The notes: generated by a model from the letters alone, not told the origin. A stretch of DNA of 64,000 nt from Candidatus Nanohalarchaeota archaeon (GCA_017610385.1 JAFCCC010000001.1:94960-158959); one strand, 5' to 3'. Positions 1-9,244 are shown, counted from the first letter of the stretch. Translations and numbers: made by a program.

Positions 1-543
1 TGCATGCAAGTGAGCGAAATCAATACACGGAAGAACTTGCTCTACATCCTGACTAAGCTTAATAACTTCATTTATATCCCCAAATTGAGTTCTTTTGCCT
101 GTTGATTCTGGTCTTACCCAAATAGAAATACTTTGATCTTTTAGCCTAGAAACAATATCTTTAAGCTCTCGTTTAACTTTCTGGTAAACAAGTTCCTTCT
201 CCTGCTTTAAATAGTATGCGGGGTGAAAACAAATGCTCCATGCACCACACAACGCACTTATTTTAGCAGTTTTAATGATTCTTTGTTTACTTGCGATCAC
301 TTTCTCATTCTCTTGAGCATTTAAATTAATATAATATGGTGCATGAGCAGTCAATTCAACACCGTGTTTTTCCTTTGCCTGTTTAACCTGCGCTGCAAGA
401 TTTTCAGAAATATTAACTGAATGTACAAATTCAAGTTCCATTGAATCTAAACCCAAGGATTTAACGTGAGGAATAGCGTTTAAAGTACTTCTGTCTAAAG
501 TACTTCGTGGAATTCCCGCTGTTCCAAAAAAAAGTTTATTCAT
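1..543 (-). CDS. nfo: Endonuclease IV-like AP endonuclease (C-terminus cut by window edge)
   Basis: The reverse strand encodes a TIM-barrel protein of the endonuclease IV/xylose isomerase-like superfamily, which cleaves DNA at abasic sites using metal ions. The visible part starts MNKLFFGTAGIP and carries the family landmarks HAPYYINL, FHPAYY, RPESTGK (the position of the usual ETT/ESTG metal-ligand segment) and DFAHLHA just before the edge. About 180 of an expected 270-290 residues are present; the rest lies left of base 1. The ATG overlaps the end of iscU by 8 bases, so it is probably translationally coupled as the last visible gene of the isc operon. Confidence 0.85.
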   Translation of the reverse strand, partial: MNKLFFGTAGIPRSTLDRSTLNAIPHVKSLGLDSMELEFVHSVNISENLAAQVKQAKEKHGVELTAHAPYYINLNAQENEKVIASKQRIIKTAKISALCGAWSICFHPAYYLKQEKELVYQKVKRELKDIVSRLKDQSISIWVRPESTGKRTQFGDINEVIKLSQDVEQVLPCIDFAHLHA

Positions 544-1009
544 TTTGATTTTGAAATTTTTCTTTCATTAGTTCATTCATTTTTGTGATTCGTTCGTGTT
601 TTAGAGTTATTATTTTAGGAATCTCTGTCTTATTTTTAGTAAAATAATCATAAATAGCTTCATTTAACGCATCTGCCGCTAAAATAGAACAATGGATTTT
701 TATTTGCGGTAGTCCACCCAGAGCATCAATAATCTCCTTATTTGAAAATTCCATTGCAGCATTCAAGGTTTTCCCTTTTACTAAATCCGTAATTATGCTG
801 GACGTAGCTAGGGCTGCTGCACAGCCATATGTTTGAAATTTAATATCCTTGATAATTTTTTCACCTTTTTCATTTTCAGAAATTTTAATATATAGTTTCA
901 TTAAATCTCCACAAACTATATTTCCAACTTCTCCAACACCATCTGGATCTTCTATTTCTCCAAAATTATGTGGATGTCTAAAGTGTTCAATTACTTTTTC
1001 ATTGTACAT
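536..1009 (-). CDS. iscU: IscU-type iron-sulfur cluster scaffold
   Basis: This 157-residue protein matches IscU/NifU N-terminal scaffolds, on which Fe-S clusters are built from sulfur delivered by IscS. The three cluster-ligand cysteines are visible at about residues 33 (in CGD, with its conserved Asp), 63 (in YGCAAA) and 107 (in HCS). The N-terminal HFRHPHNFG is characteristic. It has a charged tail of about 25 residues beyond the usual end. It lies 19 bases after iscS and overlaps the downstream endonuclease IV-like gene, so all three are probably one transcript. Confidence 0.95.
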   Translation of the reverse strand: MYNEKVIEHFRHPHNFGEIEDPDGVGEVGNIVCGDLMKLYIKISENEKGEKIIKDIKFQTYGCAAALATSSIITDLVKGKTLNAAMEFSNKEIIDALGGLPQIKIHCSILAADALNEAIYDYFTKNKTEIPKIITLKHERITKMNELMKEKFQNQNE

Positions 1010-1028
1010 TTTTTCACCTTTAATTCAT

Positions 1029-2183
1029 TTACCTCAATGGACTTAGTTTTCGTAGGCGTTCAACTACGTCGGGAAGAACGTTTAAAAAATAGTCTATTTC
1101 CGCTTTTGTTGTATCTTTTCCTATTGAAACTCTCAAAGAACCGTGCGCTTGATCGTGTTTTAGTCCTAAACTCAATAAAACGTGACTTGGCTCTAAATTC
1201 GGTGAAGAACACGCAGAACCAGTACTACAAGAAATTCCTCTGTCATCTAATAACAAAACAAGACTTTCTCCTTCAATAAAAGAAAAGGAAAAGTTTGCAT
1301 TATTTGGCAACCTTCGGGTTGGGTGACCATTTAATCTGGAATTTGAGATTTTAAGCACTTCTTCAATCAAATAATTTCGTAGTTTTGTTTGTTTTATTTC
1401 ATCTTCTTTCATTTCGTTTTTGGCAATATTAACTGCTTCTGAAAAACCAACAATACCTGAAACATTAACGGTTGTGGATCTTAGACCAGATTCGTGACCG
1501 CCTCCATGCAAAACTGGCTCAATTGAGACTCCCTTTCGAATATAAAGTGCTCCAACCCCTTTTGGACCGTAGAATTTATGTGCATTAATAGTCATTAAGT
1601 CAATATTTAATTTATTAACATCAATTGGCAATTTTCCAAAAATCTGAGTTGCGTCTGTATGTAAATAAACTTCTTTGTTTTTACAAATCTCTCCGATTTC
1701 TTTCATGTTTTGGATTGTACCAATTTCATTATTTGCATAAATTATAGAAACTAAAATCGTGTCTTTTCTAATTGTATTTTTTAATTCTTCTAAATCGATT
1801 AAACCAAACTGGTCTACAGACAAATAACTCACTTCGAAACCGTGCTTTTCCAACCACTCACAGGTTTTTAAAATGGCAGCATGTTCTATTTTTGTTGTTA
1901 TTATGTGTTTTCCGTTATTTTGATTTGCAAATGCGACCCCTTTTAATGCCAAGTTATCTGACTCTGTTGCACCAGAAGTAAAGACTAATTCCTCGCTCTT
2001 CGCGCCCAGAAATTCAGCTATGTTTGACCTACAAGAGTCTAAAGTGGCCTTAGCTTTTCGTCCTTCTTCATGCAAAGACATTGTATTTCCAAAGTTCTCA
2101 TAAAAATAGGGCTGCATTGCGTCCAAAACACGCTTGTCAACTGGAGTTGTAGCTGCATAATCTAAGTAAATTCGTTTGTTCAT
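1029..2183 (-). CDS. iscS: Cysteine desulfurase IscS/NifS
   Basis: This 384-residue PLP-dependent enzyme converts cysteine to alanine and passes persulfide sulfur to IscU. It starts with the family signature YLDYAATTPVD. The PLP lysine is in NAHKFYGPKG (about K203), a PLP-stacking His is near residue 101, and the catalytic Cys is in TGSACSS (about C325). Length is normal. On the minus strand an AT-rich TATA-like box at 2206-2216 sits about 28 bases before the ATG, fitting a leaderless transcript. It heads the iscS-iscU-nfo cluster. Confidence 0.96.
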   Translation of the reverse strand: MNKRIYLDYAATTPVDKRVLDAMQPYFYENFGNTMSLHEEGRKAKATLDSCRSNIAEFLGAKSEELVFTSGATESDNLALKGVAFANQNNGKHIITTKIEHAAILKTCEWLEKHGFEVSYLSVDQFGLIDLEELKNTIRKDTILVSIIYANNEIGTIQNMKEIGEICKNKEVYLHTDATQIFGKLPIDVNKLNIDLMTINAHKFYGPKGVGALYIRKGVSIEPVLHGGGHESGLRSTTVNVSGIVGFSEAVNIAKNEMKEDEIKQTKLRNYLIEEVLKISNSRLNGHPTRRLPNNANFSFSFIEGESLVLLLDDRGISCSTGSACSSPNLEPSHVLLSLGLKHDQAHGSLRVSIGKDTTKAEIDYFLNVLPDVVERLRKLSPLR

Positions 2184-2192
2184 AAAAGGGTA

Positions 2193-2262
2193 TTTTATAG
2201 AATATTTTTTATATGTGTGTAACTATTCTACCTAATCTTTCTTGGGTACTTATTCTATAGAA
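2193..2262. promoter_or_regulatory. Candidate operator pair TTYTATAGAA in the isc/regulator divergent promoter
   Basis: Two near-identical palindromic sites lie between iscS and the divergent HTH gene: TTTTATAGAA at 2193-2202 and the perfect palindrome TTCTATAGAA at 2253-2262. The first lies between the inferred iscS TATA box (2206-2216) and the iscS start, where bound protein would block transcription. The second lies upstream of the regulator's own TATA-like box. Use as operators for the neighbouring regulator is an inference from position and repetition. Confidence 0.4.
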
Positions 2263-2319
2263 CATTTTGTGTGCGGCTATCACGGTTTTTATTTAAATCA
2301 AAACAGTCAAAATAATAAT

Positions 2320-2637
2320 ATGACATTACCGAGTTTGGAGAACGAAGTAACACTTGTATCTGAAATTATGAATTTAACAGAATTAGAACAAGAGATTTAT
2401 TTTCATATGCTAAAGGAAGATTGCACTGTTAAAGAACTAGTAGGAGTAAGTAAAAGGACAAGAAGCGTGGTTCAGCGGGCCCTTCAAGATTTAATGGATA
2501 AAAACATGATTGTCAGAGAAGGCAGGATAAATAAAACAGTGTATTATATTTATAAGTCACTTCCATTACCAGATGTCAAGAAAAAAGTAAAAATTGTTCT
2601 TTCTGACTGGTATAATTCTGCAGTAAAATCCTTATAG
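2320..2637 (+). CDS. Winged-helix transcriptional regulator (TrmB/MarR-like)
   Basis: From the ATG at 2320 this encodes about 105 residues with one winged-helix domain. The helix-turn-helix is around TVKELVGVSKRTRSVVQRAL and is followed by a recognisable wing (MIVREGRINKTVYYIY). The frame is open further upstream, to 2242. The start at 2320 is chosen because a TATA-like stretch (TTTTTATTTAAATC, 2286-2299) lies about 28 bases before it, and the extra upstream residues look unstructured. Being divergent from iscS, it may control Fe-S biogenesis as IscR does in bacteria, though no cluster-binding cysteines are seen. Confidence 0.75.
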   Translation: MTLPSLENEVTLVSEIMNLTELEQEIYFHMLKEDCTVKELVGVSKRTRSVVQRALQDLMDKNMIVREGRINKTVYYIYKSLPLPDVKKKVKIVLSDWYNSAVKSL

Positions 2638-2642
2638 TAAAA

Positions 2643-3590
2643 CTAAAGAGTTAAGCTGCTCCACCATGGCTTTCTTATAGAAATTAATTTGCCAAACTGC
2701 GCATCTATTTTAGTTCTAATCTTTAGCGAAATTGGAAAAATTGCAAATAATTTTGCTTTTTTTGTACTGGTTACCAGATATACAGGTCTCTTCGCCTCTT
2801 CTTTAAGTTCTATTTCTTCTACAGAATTCTTTGAAAACGATTCAGAGATTTTAATTGCATTTTCTGGAAGAATATTAACTTGCTTTTTTCCGACACTTGT
2901 TCTCATAAATAACTTGGATTCTTCTACAAGCATTTCTTTAGAATATGAAACAGGAATAGAATTTACTTCTATGATTCCTTTGTCTCTTGAAGAAGATCCT
3001 GTTTGCCACATTGTCACATTGTAAGAATCTGGCTTTTCGGTCTCACCAGAGATAATGATGCTGGTCTGTGTAATTATATTATAAGATACTGTATTTGTAT
3101 TGGCATTTGAATTTGGACATTGCGGACCAGTACACTGACAATGAATCTGACCAGGATAGCTTTCTAATATGATACATTCGCTATTTGTTGGGCACTTGTA
3201 GTAATTGCATGGATTTAGTTCTGCACACCTTAAACCTAATCCGGGGAACTGGTAGCATTCTAGTCCTTCTGGACAGGAATTCAGAGCATCGCACCACTGA
3301 TCTGTAATTTGCGAATAATTTTCTTTGCAATCTTGTGGACAATTGTTCTGATCTTCAGGATAGTTGCAAGTGTTATCCCCACAAGCAACACAAATAGAAT
3401 ATGACTTCGAAACTCTTATTTCTGTTAAACCAAGACAACAAGTTCTATTTGTAGCTCCAGAAAATGGATTTCTATTTACTCTTTTTCCTTCAGCAGCACA
3501 AGCAGTGTTTGTAATTGGTCCTGCAAAAACCGTGCTTGCAAAAAGTAAGAATACACCTAATACCAACATAAAACTAAACTGTTTTTTCAT
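2643..3590 (-). CDS. Secreted Cys-rich protein, function unknown
   Basis: This 315-residue protein has a clear signal peptide (MKKQFSFMLVLGVFLLFAST, cleavage near AGP). Several Cys-rich segments follow: a CGDNTCNYPEDQNNC unit like those repeated in many DPANN surface proteins, an EGF-like stretch with CPEGLECY and CNYYKC, then about 130 residues rich in Ser/Thr and acidic residues. The C-terminus, after AIFPISLKIRTKID, is not clearly a membrane anchor. It is probably extracellular and disulfide-stabilised. I do not recognise an enzymatic domain. Confidence 0.75.
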   Translation of the reverse strand: MKKQFSFMLVLGVFLLFASTVFAGPITNTACAAEGKRVNRNPFSGATNRTCCLGLTEIRVSKSYSICVACGDNTCNYPEDQNNCPQDCKENYSQITDQWCDALNSCPEGLECYQFPGLGLRCAELNPCNYYKCPTNSECIILESYPGQIHCQCTGPQCPNSNANTNTVSYNIITQTSIIISGETEKPDSYNVTMWQTGSSSRDKGIIEVNSIPVSYSKEMLVEESKLFMRTSVGKKQVNILPENAIKISESFSKNSVEEIELKEEAKRPVYLVTSTKKAKLFAIFPISLKIRTKIDAQFGKLISIRKPWWSSLTL

Positions 3591-3695
3591 AATAGTACTA
3601 TCTTAAATTTTGTTTTTAAAGATTCTGAAAACAGTGGGAACTAACCAAACATTCTGTCAAGTTAATTTTTATACTCTAAAAGTTAAAGTTAGTTC

Positions 3696-4334
3696 ATGAA
3701 AGCACTTTCCGAATTTGAAGCTAAAAAATTTCTAATTAAAAATAAAGTGCCGTGCATAAAAGATGTTCTTGTTTCTAAAAAAAGTGAATTTAAAAAAACT
3801 AAAATCAAGTTCCCAGCCTTTATGAAAATCAGTTCGCCTGATATTTTGCATAAGACTGATGCAAATTGCGTTCTAGAAGTTAAAAGAGAAGATGAATTGG
3901 ATGCGGCATTTGATCAATTATTGAAAAATGCCAAGAAATATAATCCAAAAGCGAAAATAGAGGGGGTCGTGCTTGAAGAAAAACTTTCAGGAGTGGAACT
4001 AATTGTAGGTGTAAGTGTTGATCCTCAATTTGGTCATGTAATTATGTTTGGTCTTGGTGGCATTTTTGTTGAAATTCTAAAGGATGTGAATTTTAGAGCA
4101 ATACCTTTGAATAAAAAAGATGCTTTTGAACTTATTGAAGAAATGCGCGCCAAAGGGCTTTTAGAGGGTTTTAGGAATCAAAAGAAAGTTAATAAGAGAA
4201 AAATTGCTGAATTCTTGTTAAAAATTTCTAAAATCGTTGAAAACAACCCCAATATAATTGAATTGGATATTAATCCATTATTTGCAAATGAAAAGGGTGT
4301 TATTGCAGCAGATGCATTACTACGTTTTAATTAA
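3696..4334 (+). CDS. acdB: ADP-forming acetyl-CoA synthetase, beta (ATP-grasp) subunit
   Basis: This 212-residue ATP-grasp protein matches the beta subunit of archaeal ADP-forming acyl-CoA synthetase, which makes ATP from acyl-CoA, ADP and phosphate in fermentation. Landmarks are the N-terminal LSEFEAKKFL, FPAFMKISSPDILHKTD (conserved phosphohistidine-region segment), GVELIVGVSVDPQFGHVIMFGLGG and the C-terminal ELDINPLF metal-binding region. It is slightly shorter than the roughly 230 residues usual in hyperthermophiles. No alpha subunit is seen in the window. It stands alone with an AT-rich upstream region. Confidence 0.9.
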   Translation: MKALSEFEAKKFLIKNKVPCIKDVLVSKKSEFKKTKIKFPAFMKISSPDILHKTDANCVLEVKREDELDAAFDQLLKNAKKYNPKAKIEGVVLEEKLSGVELIVGVSVDPQFGHVIMFGLGGIFVEILKDVNFRAIPLNKKDAFELIEEMRAKGLLEGFRNQKKVNKRKIAEFLLKISKIVENNPNIIELDINPLFANEKGVIAADALLRFN

Positions 4335-4380
4335 AAGTGTTTAATCTAAATCCTTTCTTTATGTTATTTCTAAAATCCAT

Positions 4381-4560
4381 TTAAACTTCCTTTAAGATCT
4401 CTCTCAGCTCTACTAGATCTGTGAAAATTACCTTACAGTTTCCAATAGCTACCTCTTTCAAATCTGTTGTGCTGTAAAGAGCCCTAAGAAGCGTTTTTTA
4501 AGGTCTAGTTTTTCATTAAGTACAATTTGAGGATGTCCTCCACAGGTTGTGTGCTCTCAA
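4381..4560 (-). pseudogene. Decayed coding remnant with a frameshift
   Basis: In the otherwise empty stretch 4335-4740 the minus strand carries two adjoining coding-like segments in different frames. The first reads HTTCGGHPQIVLNEKLDL and continues to TAQQI before a stop. The second, overlapping it, reads STTDLKEVAIGNCKVIF and continues TDLVELREILKEV to a TAA at 4381-4383. Joined by one frameshift they would give the C-terminal part of a protein of about 60 residues or more. I do not recognise the family and no start codon is visible. The rest of 4335-4740 shows no other feature. Confidence 0.3.
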
Positions 4561-4740
4561 ATACTCCTTTGCAGGATTTTCTCATTCAAGACATATTATT
4601 AAATTATGTTGATCAATAGATAATTCGTACTATTCTTTAACTGGTGTTAACTTTTAACCCTGCTAAACTTTAACTGCGGGTTAACTTTAGTTAGGAAATA
4701 AAGTAGATGAATGAAAAATGATTGTTTGTTTTTGTAGTTT

Positions 4741-4908
4741 TTAAGCAGAGGGTTTAAATCTGAAAAATCCTTCGTCTTTGCGTTGTTTTCGAACTTTTTT
4801 CGCTTTTGAAACTTCATAAGTTTTAGAACATTTGTGGCACTTAATGATTTTTTTTGCGAGGGATCTTTGCAAGTGTCCGCAATGTGGGCATTGATAATAA
4901 AGGCTCAT
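4741..4908 (-). CDS. 55-residue zinc-ribbon protein
   Basis: This small gene encodes MSLYYQCPHCGH and then a second KCHKCSK pair, a CPxC...CxxC zinc-ribbon arrangement, followed by a strongly basic tail (KAKKVRKQRKDEGFFRFKPSA). The ATG is at 4906-4908 and the TAA at 4741-4743. The size and basic tail suggest a nucleic-acid-binding or ribosome-associated protein, but no specific family is recognised. It is 7 bases downstream of the lamin-tail protein gene on the same strand, so the two may be co-transcribed. Confidence 0.65.
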   Translation of the reverse strand: MSLYYQCPHCGHLQRSLAKKIIKCHKCSKTYEVSKAKKVRKQRKDEGFFRFKPSA

Positions 4909-4915
4909 AATAAAT

Positions 4916-6058
4916 TCATCTCATATGAAAAATTGTTTTAAAGAAATTTACAAGTTTCGATAAACCTTGTTTTATGAAATTTCCAGAAAGTGAAGCTTCA
5001 TGATCTTGTTCTAAAAAAGCTGTTCGTTCTTCTAACTCTAATAGATTCTCTCGCTCAGGAGAAATAGAATTTGAAATATCATCTAAATGTGATACAGTAT
5101 TTCTAATAACTAATGTTTCGCTTGCAAAATTGTTTTCTAAGTTTTCTTCAGAACAATTTGAAGAAATTACTGTGGTTCTAATACGATAAGCAGACAAGTT
5201 ATCTTCTATGTCTAACTTTTCAGAGTAGGTAACTGTCTCACTGCAAACAATGCTCTTATAAATCCGTTTATTTGATAGCACATTCCCAAAAAAGTCTTCT
5301 ATAGTGATATAGGCTTCAAAACTCTGTTTTTTTGTTTTACAATTCAAATTGGAAAATTCAATAAAATACTGAAATTCTGAACCACTTTCTACAACTTCAG
5401 GACTTTTAATTTGAACCTGAAAATCACAAAGGTTGCTTTCTAAAACGTTTGTGTCTTTTCCTTGAACAATCTCTTCTTTTTTTACTGGAGCTATTACTTC
5501 CATTGAAACTTCAGAGGAAGTATTGCTTAATTCTGAATCAGGAGTAATAACGCTTTCTATATAATTTTCTATTCCAGGAGAAGGAATACAACTAATTAGT
5601 TCTTCATTGTTATTACAAAGAGATTGACCTTGTTTTGCAATATTCGTATACTCTAAAGAAGTTATAATGTTTTTTGAATTGTCTGCAATTCCTAAAACCT
5701 CTCCAGAATTTCTTAAAGAACTCCAAGAACTATCAAATAAATTTCCATTGAAATTAGGATAATTAACTAAAAAAGTTGACCAATCCTGGCAAATTACTGC
5801 GTATTGATCTTTATGAAGTGTTTGTTTTCCTTTTTTAAACTTGATTCTATGATTTGTATCTGCCTCATAAAAATAAAATGTACTAAAATTAATTGCGTCG
5901 CCCAAATTTTTAACTTCAATCCATTCTTGATTTTCATCACTTCCTTCTGGATTATACATTATCTCTGTGATAACCACATTCGCGCCTGCTCGAATGCCCA
6001 CTTGAGAAACAAAAAGTAAAATAAAAACAAGGTAAAGCAACATGAAATTTGCTTTCAT
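4916..6058 (-). CDS. Secreted lamin-tail-domain protein
   Basis: This 380-residue protein has an N-terminal signal peptide (LLYLVFILLFVSQVG). A lamin-tail (LTD) domain spans roughly residues 27-150, shown by VVITEIMYNPEGSDENQEWIEVKNLGD, a core region with YAVICQD, and SLRNSGEVLGIADN. A linker follows, then a second beta-rich domain around residues 210-320 with paired cysteines (NLCDF, NCKTKK, IVCSE, NCSEE) resembling a CARDB-like adhesive domain. LTD domains are common in extracellular archaeal and bacterial proteins and often bind surfaces or nucleic acids. Probably cell-surface; exact role unknown. Confidence 0.8.
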   Translation of the reverse strand: MKANFMLLYLVFILLFVSQVGIRAGANVVITEIMYNPEGSDENQEWIEVKNLGDAINFSTFYFYEADTNHRIKFKKGKQTLHKDQYAVICQDWSTFLVNYPNFNGNLFDSSWSSLRNSGEVLGIADNSKNIITSLEYTNIAKQGQSLCNNNEELISCIPSPGIENYIESVITPDSELSNTSSEVSMEVIAPVKKEEIVQGKDTNVLESNLCDFQVQIKSPEVVESGSEFQYFIEFSNLNCKTKKQSFEAYITIEDFFGNVLSNKRIYKSIVCSETVTYSEKLDIEDNLSAYRIRTTVISSNCSEENLENNFASETLVIRNTVSHLDDISNSISPERENLLELEERTAFLEQDHEASLSGNFIKQGLSKLVNFFKTIFHMR

Positions 6059-6294
6059 ACCAATAAAAATAGGATTTGGTAGAATAAAAGAGTTTAGTAT
6101 ATTCGGTGTTTTTCAATCAGGATTTTCCAGAGCAATAGTTAACTATATAAATTATTACTACTACTCCATATTAACTACTACTACCTTTCATTATGAAAGA
6201 TTTTGTTTGAACACATGCTTTTCGTAATGTGTTGTTAGTACTTTGAAAAAGATTTGCACGAATTAAAAAATATTGATTAAATGCTTTGATAAAA

Positions 6295-7389
6295 ATGATA
6301 ACAATTGTTTTAGGAACTAGAGCCGAACTAATTAAGACTTTTCCAGTTATGAAAGAATTAGATAAAAGAAAAATTAAATGGGAATGGATTCATACTGGTC
6401 AGCACAATTTAGATTCATTAATTAAAGATTTTAATATAAAAAAGCCGAAAATTGTTTTAGATATTCCAATAAGTTCTAGTGGGAGATTTAAAGGCGGAAA
6501 ATTTTTAGCGGTATTTAACGCTATTTTATGGAATCTTAAAACCACAAACAAAATAAGAAAAAGTGTTAAAAAATTAAAATCAAACGTTGTATTGTGCCAA
6601 GGAGATACCATGGCTACGGCAGCAACAGTGTTGGCAGGGCGATCAATTATATTTAATCGACCAAAAATAGGGCACATTGAAGCAGGAATTAGATCTCATT
6701 CATTTACAGAACCTTTTCCAGAAGAAATTTCAAGAAGGATTTCTGACTTTTTTTCAGATTATTTGTTTGCGCCAACTCAAAAAGCTGTTGAAAATCTAAA
6801 TAGAGAAAAAATAAAAGGAAAAACCTATTTAACAGGGAATACCGTCGTAGATGCGGTTAAAGACATATTATATACTATAGATTTAGAATTTCCTGAAAAT
6901 TTACGAGCTAAAAAATATATTATTGCCCAAACACACAGATATGAAAACATTACATCTCCAGAAAGATTAGGAAGATTTGTAGAGATTATAACAGATTTGC
7001 CACACAATATTGTTTTAATAATGCCTGAAAACACTGAAGCAAAATTAAGGGAATTTGAACTCTGGAATGATTTGCAGAAAGAAAATATTCAAATAAGTGC
7101 ATTAAAAAACTATAAAGACTTTTTGAAAATGTTATATCATTCTTCTGGAATAATAACTGATTCCGGAGGAGTGATGGAAGAATGTGCCATTTTAGGAAAA
7201 CCTTGTCTTGTTTTCAGAAAAAGAACAGAGCGGCCTGAAGCAATTAATGCTGGCGTGGCCGAGTTAATCATGGAAAAGGGGAGTGATTTTATCTTAGACT
7301 TCTTAAACCGAAAACTAAAAAACACAAAGAATCTCTTTGGAGATGGTAACGCAAGCAAAAAGATTGTTGACGTTATTCAAAAAGAGTAA
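6295..7389 (+). CDS. wecB: UDP-N-acetylglucosamine 2-epimerase
   Basis: This 364-residue GT-B fold enzyme interconverts UDP-GlcNAc and UDP-ManNAc, the first step towards ManNAc-type sugars for surface glycans. Landmarks are GTRAELIKTFPV at the N-terminus, CQGDTMATAATVLAGR, HIEAGIRSH with EEISRRISD, GNTVVDAV, THRYEN, and SGGVMEECAILGKPCLVFRKRTERPE. The frame is open from a TTG at 6286, but the ATG at 6295 gives the usual family N-terminus (MITIVLGTR). It is the first gene of the plus-strand glycan cluster. Confidence 0.93.
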   Translation: MITIVLGTRAELIKTFPVMKELDKRKIKWEWIHTGQHNLDSLIKDFNIKKPKIVLDIPISSSGRFKGGKFLAVFNAILWNLKTTNKIRKSVKKLKSNVVLCQGDTMATAATVLAGRSIIFNRPKIGHIEAGIRSHSFTEPFPEEISRRISDFFSDYLFAPTQKAVENLNREKIKGKTYLTGNTVVDAVKDILYTIDLEFPENLRAKKYIIAQTHRYENITSPERLGRFVEIITDLPHNIVLIMPENTEAKLREFELWNDLQKENIQISALKNYKDFLKMLYHSSGIITDSGGVMEECAILGKPCLVFRKRTERPEAINAGVAELIMEKGSDFILDFLNRKLKNTKNLFGDGNASKKIVDVIQKE

Positions 7390-7462
7390 ACTCAAAAACG
7401 AATTAAACCATTCTGATGCACTGCATTTTTTATAAAATTGTGTACAATATATTGAGATAAAA

Positions 7463-8113
7463 ATGGAAGTAATAATTCTTTGCGGAGGTACTGGAACAAG
7501 ATTAATGCCGCTAACTAAGAATAAGCACAAAGCTTTGGTCGAAGTTGATGGCAAACCAATAATTGAATGGCAACTTCGGTGGTTACAAAAATATGATATT
7601 GAAAAAAAGAATGTTATTTTGGCGTGCGGTCATATGTTAGAGAGCTTAAAAAACTATTTAGGAAATTCTGTAAAGTATTCTATAGAAAAAGAGCCCTTGG
7701 GCACTGGCGGAGCATTAAAACAAGCAATGAGATTGATAAAAGATGATGAATTCTTGGTTTTTAATGTTGATGATTTAAACAATATTGATTTAGGTGAATT
7801 AAAAAGAATTGGTTCTAATTCTATCTGTGTTGCAAACCCACGTTCACCTTTTGGCGTCGTTGAGCTTCAAGGAAATAAGGTTACAGGATTTATTGAAAAG
7901 CCGTTGTTAGAGGTTTGGGTTTCTATGGGAATTTATTTGCTTAACAAAGATATTATCAAAATGCTTCCAGATAAAGGCAGTCTAGAAAAAGAGGTTTTCC
8001 CAAAGATTGATTTAAAGGCCTACAAACACGAAGGTTATTGGCACACAATAAACAATATTAAACAAGCACAAGCGTTTGACGCAGAAGCATTTAAAAAAGC
8101 ATTAGATTTTTAA
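7463..8113 (+). CDS. Sugar-phosphate nucleotidyltransferase
   Basis: This 216-residue protein has the NTP-transferase Rossmann-like fold. The nucleotide-binding signature is GGTGTRLMPLTKNKHKALVEVDGKP, with PLGTGGALKQAM downstream and the metal-binding Asp in NVDDLNN. It is expected to join a sugar-1-phosphate to an NTP. The short length, ending soon after the catalytic domain (GYWHTINN, KQAQAF), resembles mannose-1-phosphate guanylyl- or heptose nucleotidyltransferases without the C-terminal beta-helix. Sugar and nucleotide cannot be assigned. It is in the glycan cluster, 73 bases after wecB. Confidence 0.88.
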   Translation: MEVIILCGGTGTRLMPLTKNKHKALVEVDGKPIIEWQLRWLQKYDIEKKNVILACGHMLESLKNYLGNSVKYSIEKEPLGTGGALKQAMRLIKDDEFLVFNVDDLNNIDLGELKRIGSNSICVANPRSPFGVVELQGNKVTGFIEKPLLEVWVSMGIYLLNKDIIKMLPDKGSLEKEVFPKIDLKAYKHEGYWHTINNIKQAQAFDAEAFKKALDF

Positions 8114-8164
8114 TTTATTTTAAAGAGAGATCATATTATTAACTGTTTCTGTCATAATGAAATT

Positions 8165-9244
8165 ATGAAAGTTTATTTGGCGTATCCCTGGATATTTCCA
8201 GATTCTCCGTATTATAAATATTTGATTGGAAACCCACCAGAAGGCGTGGAATATTTGAACGGGGCAAAACAAAATGGAGTTATTACCAATAGAAGAAAGT
8301 TTGTGTTTTCTAATAAACTAAAAAATATAATAAGAAAGTCTTTATCTTTAGCTAATCTTTCAATTCCAAATGCTCATAAAATTAAAACAAAAGAGAATTA
8401 TGATTTAATTCACTGTGCACATTGTTTGTGCAAAAATAATTCTCCTTGGGTGGCAGATTTTGAATCTGTCTGGCAGTTTTATGTCGGAAAGAAAACAAAA
8501 TGGGCAAAAAATAAAGTCAAAAAGATCTTACAAAACGAAAACTGCAAAAAAATTATGGCATGGACAGAAAAGACAAAACAAGATATAATTACAGAGTTTC
8601 CTGAAATAAAAGACAAAGTTGAAGTTGTTTATCCTGCTGTGCCTTTACAAAAACTAAAAAAGAAAGAAAATAAGAAACCCACTATTTTGTATGCAACACG
8701 CTATTTTTGGATTAAGGGTGGTTTAATTGCGCTGGAAACTTTGCGCAGATTAAAAGAAAAATATGATATTAATATTATTTTTATTTCTGATATTCCTAAG
8801 GAAATAAAAGAAAAATATAAAGACATTAAAATCCTGGATTTGGTTCCACAAAACAAATTATTTGAATATTATTCAAAATCAGATATTTTCTTTTATCCAT
8901 CTCTTATGGATACTTTTGGCTTTTCTTTGTTAGAGGCCATGTCTTTTGGATTGCCAATAGTTACAGTAAACACAGAAGCAACAAAAACAAGAAGAGAAAT
9001 AATAGAAAATGAAAAAACTGGTTTTATCTTTGACGCCAATAAAGTAAATTACAAAAATCTAGGTAAACTTGAAAATAAGATTATAAGTCAGTTGGTTAAA
9101 GATCTATCCAAATTAGTTGAGAATCGGAAATTAAGACAAAGGATGGCACATAATTGTTTAAAACTATTTAAAAATGGAAAGTTCTCAATAAATAAACGGA
9201 ATGAAAAACTAAAAAGAATTTATGATGGGGCTGTTTTTAAATGA
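8165..9244 (+). CDS. Glycosyltransferase, GT4-like
   Basis: This 359-residue GT-B glycosyltransferase has the C-terminal donor-binding domain visible from residue 170: ILYATRYFWIKGG, DLVPQNKLFEYYSKSDIFFYPS and DTFGFSLLEAMSFGLPIV. In the EX7E motif the first Glu is replaced by Asp (DTFGFSLLE). The N-terminal acceptor domain is not recognisable. Its last 4 bases overlap the next glycosyltransferase, so they are one operon. The acceptor is unknown; the context suggests assembly of a surface oligosaccharide. Confidence 0.85.
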   Translation: MKVYLAYPWIFPDSPYYKYLIGNPPEGVEYLNGAKQNGVITNRRKFVFSNKLKNIIRKSLSLANLSIPNAHKIKTKENYDLIHCAHCLCKNNSPWVADFESVWQFYVGKKTKWAKNKVKKILQNENCKKIMAWTEKTKQDIITEFPEIKDKVEVVYPAVPLQKLKKKENKKPTILYATRYFWIKGGLIALETLRRLKEKYDINIIFISDIPKEIKEKYKDIKILDLVPQNKLFEYYSKSDIFFYPSLMDTFGFSLLEAMSFGLPIVTVNTEATKTRREIIENEKTGFIFDANKVNYKNLGKLENKIISQLVKDLSKLVENRKLRQRMAHNCLKLFKNGKFSINKRNEKLKRIYDGAVFK

